From positions 1 to 39,308 of the forward strand of contig CALGYU010000082.1 in NCBI GenBank assembly GCA_937934685.1: DNA of 39,308 bases, written 5' to 3'. The notes under the pieces are model-generated. The model was given only the letters and a program-made list of their open reading frames with translations. It had not been told where the DNA came from and ran no database searches. Positions 25,775-32,226 of the stretch are shown here, in pieces; the stretch's first letter is position 1, and each line of letters starts with the position of its first letter. Origin of the DNA: an uncultured Acholeplasma sp. Its GTDB lineage: Bacteria > Bacillota_I > Bacilli_A > Acholeplasmatales > Acholeplasmataceae. Position numbers and translations under genes: made by a program.

Positions 25775-26658
25775 AAAGAGAAAACATTGTATTAGCTATT
25801 TGCTTTGGGATCATGGTTTTGATTTCCACTTTACTTTTAGTTTTCCAACAAACATTGATTCCAACAACGAAGGTTGATAAGTTATTTAATCAAAAAGTAC
25901 AGTTATCAGAAGAAGAGTACATCAAATCAGGTAATATCATTTATAAACAAGAAGTTAAAAATATTTATGGTAAATCTATTTCGACACTCTATATGACATC
26001 AACTAAAAATAGTTTTGGGACCATTGAACTATTTATTGGCATAGATCATGAAAACAGAGTAAGAGTTATTGATAAAAAGATAGATCAAACATCATCCTAT
26101 GTCAAACAAGTTAGAAACTATATTTTACAAAACTATCAAAATATTTATTTTGAAAACATTCAATTCATTGATGGTGCAGCCGGGGGGACAACCATCAATG
26201 TCAGTAGAAAAACAATTAAAGATACGGTTATAGAAGTAGTAAATTATCATTTAGACCTCAACGTAGAAGAGAAAGATTATATTTATGAGTTATTAAACGA
26301 AACTTACACAACAGTAAGTTCAAAAGAAGAAAATAATGTTTTCATTACTCAAGTTGAAGTTAAAGATCAAGTGTTAACCGTTTATAAAACGAAGGATCAA
26401 GGCGTTTATTTCGGGCAACAAGAAGGTAGTGTCACATTGCTTATTGCAGTGGATAATCAAAATAAAATAACCCATGTTTCCTTACCACAAGACTTATACG
26501 AACATACACCATCCTTTGCTCAATATGCTATAGATTATGTCAATGGGCTCATAGGGAAACTCATTACAGAAGAATTGCCTTCTGGTTCGGGAGCAACCAA
26601 CTCTATTACCCTCATTAAAACGATGATTGAAAAAATTCAGGAGGTAGACCATGAATAA
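25771..26658 (+). CDS. rnfG: RnfG-like protein 2 (paralogue) with two FMN-binding domains
   Basis: Same build as the preceding gene: membrane anchor about 7-25, first domain about 60-160 with GTIELFIGI, second domain about 190-290 with GSVTLLIAV. The motif pattern is reversed. The first domain has a decayed site DGAAGGT (134-140). The second keeps SGAT (273-276), but the aspartate expected three residues before it is replaced by P270. It starts in an ATGA overlap with rnfG1 after AAGGAGGAG. The shared layout and adjacency indicate an old tandem duplication with divergence. 295 residues; its only cysteine, C11, is in the membrane anchor. Whether it binds FMN covalently is uncertain. Confidence 0.8.
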   Translation: MKRENIVLAICFGIMVLISTLLLVFQQTLIPTTKVDKLFNQKVQLSEEEYIKSGNIIYKQEVKNIYGKSISTLYMTSTKNSFGTIELFIGIDHENRVRVIDKKIDQTSSYVKQVRNYILQNYQNIYFENIQFIDGAAGGTTINVSRKTIKDTVIEVVNYHLDLNVEEKDYIYELLNETYTTVSSKEENNVFITQVEVKDQVLTVYKTKDQGVYFGQQEGSVTLLIAVDNQNKITHVSLPQDLYEHTPSFAQYAIDYVNGLIGKLITEELPSGSGATNSITLIKTMIEKIQEVDHE

Positions 26659-27241
26659 AAGTTTATTAAGGAATCAAATGTTTGCGATATTTTTCAGTAT
26701 GCTTCCTGTTTTATTAGTCTCTAGAACCTTTGAAAGAGGATTAATCTCAGCAGGTATCTTACTAGGCGTTTCTGTAATTACAACCGTAGTTGCTTATCTG
26801 TTAAAAGACTGGATTAAAGGAACTTACCGAGTATATGCTTATATATTATTAGTGGCGGCTCAAATGACCATTATCGGCTTATTCTTAAAAATAGCCTTAT
26901 CAAGTGGTCTTGAAAATGCAGGGTTATTCTTATCTTTATTTATTGTTAACGTAGTGATTATAGGTTATGCAGAATTAGTAGCAGACAAAGTCATTAGCAT
27001 TAGAAAAAACTTTTTAATTGTACTGCAGTCAGCACTCTTAATTGTGTTAATTTCTTTGGCAAGAGAAATCTTATCAACAGGTGCCATCACGTTTGTAAAT
27101 TTATTTGAATATCATGTCAAACTATTTAATGAAAAATACGCATTAACGCTATTTGGAGATATATCAGGAGGCCTCATTATTACAGGAATAGTCGCTGCAA
27201 TCGCATTTGCTATTTTAACTAAAGGAGGTAAAGAAGAATGA
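26651..27241 (+). CDS. rnfE: RnfE-like membrane subunit lacking the [2Fe-2S] cysteines
   Basis: A 196-residue integral membrane protein with six hydrophobic segments, placed between rnfG and rnfA as in clostridial rnfCDGEAB. The family has two conserved cysteines that bind half of an intramembrane [2Fe-2S] cluster: LGLCP and VNC-ILG. Here they read FSMLP (L18) and VNVVIIGYAE (V101). The whole protein contains no cysteine. The surrounding residues VN--I-G-AE still align, so the homology seems real. It overlaps rnfG2 by 8 bases and rnfA by 4. The C-terminal third is changed but still hydrophobic. Confidence 0.82.
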   Translation: MNKSLLRNQMFAIFFSMLPVLLVSRTFERGLISAGILLGVSVITTVVAYLLKDWIKGTYRVYAYILLVAAQMTIIGLFLKIALSSGLENAGLFLSLFIVNVVIIGYAELVADKVISIRKNFLIVLQSALLIVLISLAREILSTGAITFVNLFEYHVKLFNEKYALTLFGDISGGLIITGIVAAIAFAILTKGGKEE

Positions 27242-27807
27242 TTTTATCTTTTATAGCAGGTATATTTAGTGCGCTCTTATTTCAAAACGTTGTTACAACT
27301 TATACAGCAGGCGTTGACTTTGTGTTACAACAACCAACCAAAAGAGTTAAAGAAGCGTTTATCTATGGAGCGATGGTAAGTGTCTTATCATTATTAATCT
27401 TTTTAATTAGTTATCCATTAAACAGATTTTTATATATTCCTTATAACATAACCTATTTAATGTATATGAGCTTAGCGGTTATTATCATCATGATACACGT
27501 TATAGGAGAAATTATTTTAACCAAACTAAAGAAAGAAGCATTAAAAACTTTCTTTACAAAAGCCCTTTTTAACTCAGCAGCTATATTCATTGTTGTACTT
27601 AGTTTAGAACAAACAACTTTCCTAAAAGCGTTTAGTCTCGTCTTAGGATCAGGGCTAGGAGTTGTGCTCATGTTAATGGTTTTATCAACCATTGAGTTGA
27701 AACTAGAAAGTTCAAACGAAAGTTTAGTTATCAAAGGTTTACCAATGATCTTAATTATTTTAGGAATGATTGGTATCGTATTTAAAGGATTATCAGGTAT
27801 ATTTTAA
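27238..27807 (+). CDS. rnfA: RnfA-like membrane subunit lacking the [2Fe-2S] cysteines
   Basis: A 189-residue membrane protein with six hydrophobic segments, related to RnfE by the family's known inverted repeat. Usual RnfA has NFVLSRFLGICP and TTNC. Here the first region reads QNVVTTYTAGVDF, with D27 in the cysteine position, and the second reads LFNSAA, with S113 there. No cysteine exists in the protein. The C-terminus (GSGLGVVLMLMV, then IKGLPMILI and GMIGIVFKGLSG) matches RnfA well. No rnfB follows, although it does in typical clusters. Starts in an ATGA overlap with rnfE after AAAGGAGG. Confidence 0.82.
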   Translation: MILSFIAGIFSALLFQNVVTTYTAGVDFVLQQPTKRVKEAFIYGAMVSVLSLLIFLISYPLNRFLYIPYNITYLMYMSLAVIIIMIHVIGEIILTKLKKEALKTFFTKALFNSAAIFIVVLSLEQTTFLKAFSLVLGSGLGVVLMLMVLSTIELKLESSNESLVIKGLPMILIILGMIGIVFKGLSGIF

Positions 27808-27826
27808 AAAGTAGGTGTTTGTGATA

Positions 27827-28936
27827 ATGAAAAAAATCAATTTAATTTTACTGTTTTTCATGGTTTTTATCTTAAGTTCTTGTTCAACATACGAAAGACT
27901 GAACCAAAATATTTTTACAATGGGGACAGTTGTTAACGTTAAAATAGATCATAAAAACAAAAATGAAGCAGAAAACCATTTCAAAGAAATTAAAGCGATC
28001 TTTGATTATTATCATGAGCTTGCAACCAACGAAGAAGCATCTATTCATCAATATCATAATGTTTATCACATCAACTCAAGCATTAAAAAAACAACAGAAG
28101 AACAAATCACAATTCAAGTAGAAAAAGAACTTTATGAGATGATTGAACTGGCTTTAAAAATAGAAAAAGAAACAACCGTTAACGGTATTAAATATTTTGA
28201 TATTTCTATGGGACAAATCATTGATGAATGGAAAGAGTGGCTTAAACTAGAGTTTGAAAATATGTCAGAGGAAGAAAAACATCAATCCTTGATTGATGTA
28301 AAAGAAAGAGTAGCAGCCATACCACTCATACATGAAGGTATCACTTTAACAAAAGTGGGAGAAACACATTATTTAACCGTAAAACAAGGGGTTAAAATTG
28401 ATTTAGGTGCCATAGCGAAAGGCTTTGCATTAGAAGAGGTTAAGAAATATTTAAAAACAAATAAGGTGGATAGCTACTTAGTAAACGCAGGTGGCAGTTC
28501 TATTATCTCAGGTATCAATAGGAAAAAAGAAAATGGACAATATTTAATTGGATTAGAAGACCCAGTTAAAAGTCTTAATTATAAAACAGGTTTTTATGCT
28601 AAAGTTAACATATCCAATATGGGACTTACAACTAGTGGAAATCACAAACAGTTTGTCAAAGTAAAAGAAGATGAAAAAATCAATATTTACCACCACATCA
28701 TTTCACCGCAAACAAAAAAACCTGAAATGTTTTATCATACCGTGACCTTATTTGAAGAAAACGTTGCTTTAGCAGATGGATTAACCACAGCCTTATTCAA
28801 CATGCCAAAAGAAGTTTTAACGACTTATTTAAAAGAAAAAGACCATCATTTGATTTTATATCAAACAGATGAAACCATCCAATTGATGTTTAAAGAAGAA
28901 CTCTATGACTTACAATGGGAGCAGGGATATCGATGA
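27827..28936 (+). CDS. apbE: FAD:protein FMN transferase, lipoprotein
   Basis: Attaches FMN from FAD to threonines of target proteins outside the membrane. I chose ATG 27827 because it gives a lipoprotein signal: MKKIN, hydrophobic core, lipobox LSSC with C19. Seen in 369 residues: FTMGTVVNVKI (30-40), KIDLGAIAKGFALEEV, SYLVNAGGSS, GLTTSGNHKQF, IISPQTKKP and the metal-site segment ADGLTTALF. The clear targets are RnfD and RnfG1 of the same operon. The 19-base gap after rnfA has GTAGGTG as a modest ribosome site. Confidence 0.94.
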   Translation: MKKINLILLFFMVFILSSCSTYERLNQNIFTMGTVVNVKIDHKNKNEAENHFKEIKAIFDYYHELATNEEASIHQYHNVYHINSSIKKTTEEQITIQVEKELYEMIELALKIEKETTVNGIKYFDISMGQIIDEWKEWLKLEFENMSEEEKHQSLIDVKERVAAIPLIHEGITLTKVGETHYLTVKQGVKIDLGAIAKGFALEEVKKYLKTNKVDSYLVNAGGSSIISGINRKKENGQYLIGLEDPVKSLNYKTGFYAKVNISNMGLTTSGNHKQFVKVKEDEKINIYHHIISPQTKKPEMFYHTVTLFEENVALADGLTTALFNMPKEVLTTYLKEKDHHLILYQTDETIQLMFKEELYDLQWEQGYR

Positions 28937-29367
28937 AAAAATATTTAAAAGATATTTTTCTAATATCCTTTGTCATCATTATAGGAGTTACCCTCTTTTT
29001 TATCTTAAAGGTTAATAAGGTAGAAGGTTCTAACGCCTATATTTATTATAAAAATGAAGTATATGCGATCGTTGATTTCCAAAAACAAAAAATAGAAATC
29101 ACGACCACCATCAAAGATGGATATCCTAAACTCACATCAGAAGATGAAATCGTCTTATTAGGAGATTATAAGAAAGGCGATCAAAAGACATATGTGTATA
29201 TTCAAGCAGATTTTGAGTTAGAAAAAATTAGAATTAGAAAAGATGAATCTCCCTATCAAATAGCAGTTAACAGGGGATGGTATGATGGCAATGGTCTACC
29301 CTTAGTGTCTGCGCCCAATAGCATCAGCATTATTTTTAAAAAAAGTGAAGTGGACTCATCTGTATGA
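28933..29367 (+). CDS. NusG domain II-type membrane-anchored protein
   Basis: 144 residues from the ATG at 28933, in an ATGA overlap with apbE. Transmembrane segment at about 8-26, then a beta-rich external domain of the pfam07009 type (NusG domain II), which commonly sits beside Gx-family and Rnf genes in Firmicutes. In the usual family the end reads roughly D--CV--GWI---G--IVC-PN. Here it reads YQIAVNRGW and LVSAPNSISI, so both cysteines are gone (A111, S126), as in rnfA and rnfE. The role is not known in any detail. It is not a transcription factor despite the name. Confidence 0.75.
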   Translation: MKKYLKDIFLISFVIIIGVTLFFILKVNKVEGSNAYIYYKNEVYAIVDFQKQKIEITTTIKDGYPKLTSEDEIVLLGDYKKGDQKTYVYIQADFELEKIRIRKDESPYQIAVNRGWYDGNGLPLVSAPNSISIIFKKSEVDSSV

Positions 29368-29867
29368 AAAATTTAAAAAAAATGGTCATCTTATCTAATT
29401 TATTAGCTATGTCTATCATCTTAAGTATCATTGAAGGGTTTTATCCTATCATCCCAGTACCATCAGCTAAAATAGGGTTTGCAAACATTGTTGCGTTAAT
29501 TGTGTTATATATGTATGGGTTTAAAGAAGGCTTTTTATTAATGATCTTAAAAGTTATTTTAGTAGCCTTACTATCAGGAAAATCATTTTCAGTGACTTTC
29601 TTCATGGGATTATTAGGTGGAATCTTATCTGTTATCATCATGCAAGTTTTTAGAAAAATGAAGTTTCATATCATTACTGTCAGTATGATTGGCTCAGTGT
29701 TTCATGCCATAGGTCAAGTTTTGGCAGCAATGTACTTTTTAAATACAGAAACTATTTACCTATATTTACCCATTATGCTTCTAACCAGTATCCCTGCAGG
29801 TATCTTAGTTGGAATCATTGCGCGGCAATTACTTAAAACAGAGATCATTCAAAACATAATGAAATAA
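29364..29867 (+). CDS. Gx-transporter family membrane protein
   Basis: 167 residues with five or six hydrophobic segments, matching the family labelled Gx transporter or heptaprenyl diphosphate synthase component I (pfam07456): PVPSAKIGFANIVALIVLYMYG, MGLLGGILSVIIMQ, SVFHAIGQVLAA and LPIMLLTSIPAGILVG. The fold resembles ECF-type substrate-binding membrane subunits, so import of a vitamin or prenyl-type compound is plausible. Supplying flavin precursor for ApbE would make sense in this place, but that is inference. It is the last gene of the operon, overlapping the previous gene by 4 bases. Confidence 0.75.
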   Translation: MKNLKKMVILSNLLAMSIILSIIEGFYPIIPVPSAKIGFANIVALIVLYMYGFKEGFLLMILKVILVALLSGKSFSVTFFMGLLGGILSVIIMQVFRKMKFHIITVSMIGSVFHAIGQVLAAMYFLNTETIYLYLPIMLLTSIPAGILVGIIARQLLKTEIIQNIMK

Positions 29868-29872
29868 AAGTG

Positions 29873-29901
29873 TTGAAAAATATAAATACTAGTGTTATAA
29901 T
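29873..29901 (+). promoter_or_regulatory. Promoter of rpmE
   Basis: -35 TTGAAA at 29873-29878, 17-bp spacer, -10 TATAAT at 29896-29901: near consensus, starting directly after the rnf operon's last stop codon. Confidence 0.85.
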
Positions 29902-29907
29902 ACGTTG

Positions 29908-29950
29908 TGCGAAACTTACTATGACTATGTCATGGCGGAAGGAGAAAGAA
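29908..29950 (+). promoter_or_regulatory. L31 leader with small hairpin
   Basis: The 5' untranslated part of rpmE holds a 7-bp hairpin CTATGAC / GTCATGG with loop TAT (29919-29935), 4 bases before the Shine-Dalgarno GGAGA. Ribosomal protein leaders of this kind often bind the encoded protein; here that is a guess. Confidence 0.4.
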
Positions 29951-30172
29951 ATGAAACAAGGTATACATCCAAATTACCAACTTGTTAAAGTAGCATGTGC
30001 AACATGCGGAACTGAACACGAAATTGGAACAACTGCAAAAAATGTCAGAGTTGATATTTGCGGAAATTGTCACCCATTCTACACAGGAGCTCAAACATTT
30101 ACTGTTGCTGCTGGACGTGTTGACAGATTTAACAAACGTTATGGTATTGATAAAAACAAAGAAAACAAATAA
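29951..30172 (+). CDS. rpmE: 50S ribosomal protein L31 (zinc-binding type)
   Basis: 73 residues. Seen: MKQGIHPNYQ at the start, CATC and CGNC as two zinc cysteine pairs, and NCHPFYTGAQTF, the L31 signature. The start is ATG 29951 with GGAGAAAG upstream; the frame is open further 5' but without a ribosome site. Because the cysteines are present, it is the zinc-containing form. Confidence 0.95.
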   Translation: MKQGIHPNYQLVKVACATCGTEHEIGTTAKNVRVDICGNCHPFYTGAQTFTVAAGRVDRFNKRYGIDKNKENK

Positions 30173-30173
30173 T

Positions 30174-30205
30174 AAACGTGATTTAATTCACGTTTTTATT
30201 TTTTT
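30174..30205 (+). terminator. Terminator of rpmE
   Basis: An 8-bp stem AAACGTGA / TCACGTTT with loop TTTAAT, followed by TTATTTTTTT. Confidence 0.85.
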
Positions 30206-30220
30206 AACCCATATATTTGT

Positions 30221-30226
30221 TATAAT
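30221..30226 (+). promoter_or_regulatory. -10 box of tdk-tadA
   Basis: TATAAT, 30 bases before the tdk start; -35 box poor. Confidence 0.5.
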
Positions 30227-30255
30227 AAAAGAAATGATAAAAGGTGGGATAATGA

Positions 30256-30834
30256 ATGGTTCAAGTACATAAAAAAGGAAGCATAGAGGTTGTTTGTGGA
30301 CCGATGTTTGCAGGAAAAACAGAAGAATTAATTAGAAGAATCAAACGACTTGAATATGCTAAAAAAAGTTTTTTAGTCTTTAAACCTAAAATAGATGATA
30401 GATACAGTCAAACGGCTATTGTCTCTCATAATAAAAACGAAAAAAACGCTATTGAAATTGAAAATAGTACAGAAATCCTAACCTACGATCTTAAAGACGT
30501 TGAAGCAGTTATTATTGATGAAGCACAATTTTTTGATGATCAAATCATTTGGGTTGCCGATAAACTGGCAGACAAAGGAATTAGAGTCATTGTTGGTGGA
30601 TTAGATAGAGATTTTAGAGGTGATCCTTTTGGACCGATGCCAGGACTTTTAGCGATTGCAGAAGAAGTCACAAAACTAACCGCTATTTGTGTTAAAACAG
30701 GAGAACCAGCAACAAGAACACAAAGACTTATTAACGGAAAACCAGCTCACTATAATGATCCGATTGTCTTAATTGGGGCAGAAGAATCTTATGAACCAAG
30801 ATCAAGAGATGAACATATCGTATTAGGAAAGTAG
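30256..30834 (+). CDS. tdk: Thymidine kinase (TK1 type), zinc site mostly lost
   Basis: Phosphorylates thymidine to dTMP for salvage. In 192 residues: P-loop GPMFAGKT (15-22), catalytic glutamate in IIDEAQFF (E89), GGLDRDFRGDPFGPMP, TRTQRLINGKPAHYNDP and ESYEPRSRDEH, the lasso loop. Usual bacterial TK1 has four zinc cysteines, C--C and RCRHCH. Here only C145 remains; the other positions are T148, S183 and E186. So the structural zinc cannot bind in the normal way. All catalytic parts are kept. Starts at ATG 30256 after GGTGGGA. Leads directly into tadA. Confidence 0.94.
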   Translation: MVQVHKKGSIEVVCGPMFAGKTEELIRRIKRLEYAKKSFLVFKPKIDDRYSQTAIVSHNKNEKNAIEIENSTEILTYDLKDVEAVIIDEAQFFDDQIIWVADKLADKGIRVIVGGLDRDFRGDPFGPMPGLLAIAEEVTKLTAICVKTGEPATRTQRLINGKPAHYNDPIVLIGAEESYEPRSRDEHIVLGK

Positions 30835-30841
30835 GTAAAAA

Positions 30842-31297
30842 GTGGATAAAAAACTCATTTATATGAAAGAGGCATTACTTGAAGCACAAAAAGCCTATGA
30901 TAAAAATGAAGTCCCTGTAGGAGCGGTGGTTGTTTTAAACGATCAAATCATTGCAAGAGCCCACAACAACAGAGAAACATCACAAAGCATCAGTGGACAT
31001 GCAGAATTCATTGCTTTAAAAAAAGCATCTGAAATCATTGGGTCTTGGAGATTAGAAGAGTGTGAAGTTTATGTAACTTTAGAACCATGTCCAATGTGTG
31101 CTGGGGCAATGATACAATCCCGTATCAAGGCTTTATATTATGGCACAAATGACTTGAAATCAGGGGCTGTTAATAGTATAATAAAAATGCTTGATTTACC
31201 ATTTAATCACAAAGTGTATTGGGAGTCAGGGATTTTAGCTGATGAAAGCAAAGCATTATTACAATCATTTTTTAAAGAACTTAGAAAAAAGAAATGA
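30842..31297 (+). CDS. tadA: tRNA-specific adenosine deaminase
   Basis: Converts A34 of tRNA-Arg to inosine. In 151 residues: H53-A-E55 in SGHAEFIAL, and PCPMC with C83 and C86, the zinc and catalytic set, followed by AGAMIQSRIKALYYGTNDLKSGAVNS. Starts at GTG 30842, 7 bases after the tdk stop. The order tadA then SRP RNA is the Firmicute arrangement. A perfect promoter for the SRP RNA seems to lie inside its 3' part (31154-31182). Confidence 0.95.
   Translation: MDKKLIYMKEALLEAQKAYDKNEVPVGAVVVLNDQIIARAHNNRETSQSISGHAEFIALKKASEIIGSWRLEECEVYVTLEPCPMCAGAMIQSRIKALYYGTNDLKSGAVNSIIKMLDLPFNHKVYWESGILADESKALLQSFFKELRKKK
31154..31182 (+). promoter_or_regulatory. Promoter inside tadA, likely for the SRP RNA
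   Basis: -35 TTGAAA at 31154-31159, exact 17-bp spacer, -10 TATAAT at 31177-31182. Transcription would begin near 31189, about 110 bases before the SRP RNA, so the precursor would need 5' trimming. Confidence 0.55.
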
Positions 31298-31409
31298 ATA
31301 TCCCTATAAAGCATCGCCATTCAATAGTAAGACGTGAACCTGGTCAGGTCTTGATTGAAGCAGCCATAAGCATTCTGCTATGTGGATGGCGATGCTTTAT
31401 AGGGATATT
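31297..31409 (+). ncRNA. ffs: Signal recognition particle RNA (small bacterial type)
   Basis: Seen: the conserved SRP domain IV core GTGAACCTGGTCAGGTC (31334-31350) and GAAGCAGCC (31356-31364). The ends pair in a perfect 24-bp helix: 31297-31320 with 31386-31409. The mature RNA is probably about 100 nt within these limits. The apical loop between the two core strands reads TTGATT where most bacteria have CGGAAG, so the usual GGAA-type tetraloop is missing. The helix start overlaps the tadA stop codon by one base. No clear T-run follows, so the end is set by processing or by the helix itself. Confidence 0.92.
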
Positions 31410-31475
31410 TGATTTATAAGATTAAAGAAAACTTAAAAAAAGAGATAACTAAAAAAAACCTAGCCTAAAATGTGA

Positions 31476-31481
31476 TATAAT
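31476..31481 (+). promoter_or_regulatory. -10 box before the acidic-tail membrane protein gene
   Basis: TATAAT, 44 bases before the start codon, without a recognisable -35 box. The 115 bases between the SRP RNA and this gene hold nothing else. Confidence 0.45.
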
Positions 31482-31525
31482 TTACTTGAAAATATGCAAC
31501 AGCATAAAAGACGGAGGAAACAAAT

Positions 31526-32224
31526 ATGAAATTATTACCAAAAGTATATAAAGGCATTACCGGAGAGCCATTTAGAACAGAAGATTACAATGGCGCTAAA
31601 ATTGAAATGTTTTATTTAGATGAAACACCATTTCTAGCAAGATTTGCATCAAAAGGGAAATTTGCAGTATGGACATCAGATGGAGAAAACTATCGTTTGT
31701 TAATAGAAAAAGGTTATTATGAAACCTTACCAGATTTATACCAACCGGCCATTAATGTGGTTTGGTTAGATTTTATGACTTTTGCATATAAAACACAATC
31801 TAAGCTATCAAGAAAATATAGTTTATTTACACTAATAACCTTTGCAATATCATTAGCAGCAGTTCTTTTAATTGGACAATTTGCAGATGATACCATTGGA
31901 TTGGTTGTTGGAATTGGTATTTTATTTGTAGGGCTATATACTTTTTCAAGAAAACAACAAAAAGATTTACAAACACACATTAGAGCAGAAAACGTCATTG
32001 CAACTCAAAAAATTAAAGACATCATCGGCGAAAAAGAGTTTGAAAACTTGTTAAATGATCAACAAGCATATTATGAAAAATACTTTGCGTTTGAAGATGA
32101 TGAAGCATTAGAAGATGAAGCTCAAATAGACGATGAAGAACTCGATACTCTTGAATATACCGAAACAGAAGAAAAAGAAACCATTGAAGCTCAAATAGAA
32201 GAAGAAAAAACAGGAGATAAATAA
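31526..32224 (+). CDS. Membrane protein with acidic tail, unknown function
   Basis: I do not recognise a family. The 232 residues fall into three parts. First a soluble N-terminal part (1-98) rich in aromatic residues. Then two close transmembrane segments (about 101-117 and 123-140) joined by the short loop FADD. Last a charged cytoplasmic part that becomes almost purely acidic after about residue 190 (many Glu and Asp, several Thr). Good ribosome site (GGAGGAA). Two bases separate it from tkt, and the tkt ribosome site lies in its last codons, so both are made together. A link to pentose metabolism is not otherwise indicated. Confidence 0.7.
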   Translation: MKLLPKVYKGITGEPFRTEDYNGAKIEMFYLDETPFLARFASKGKFAVWTSDGENYRLLIEKGYYETLPDLYQPAINVVWLDFMTFAYKTQSKLSRKYSLFTLITFAISLAAVLLIGQFADDTIGLVVGIGILFVGLYTFSRKQQKDLQTHIRAENVIATQKIKDIIGEKEFENLLNDQQAYYEKYFAFEDDEALEDEAQIDDEELDTLEYTETEEKETIEAQIEEEKTGDK

Positions 32225-32226
32225 AA

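Noticed and set aside
22478..29867. A hidden or fused RnfB (ferredoxin-type domain) in the operon
   Set aside because: All cysteine clusters of the CxxCxxCxxxC type in this stretch lie in RnfC; no other frame holds one that I can see. RnfB could still be elsewhere in the genome.
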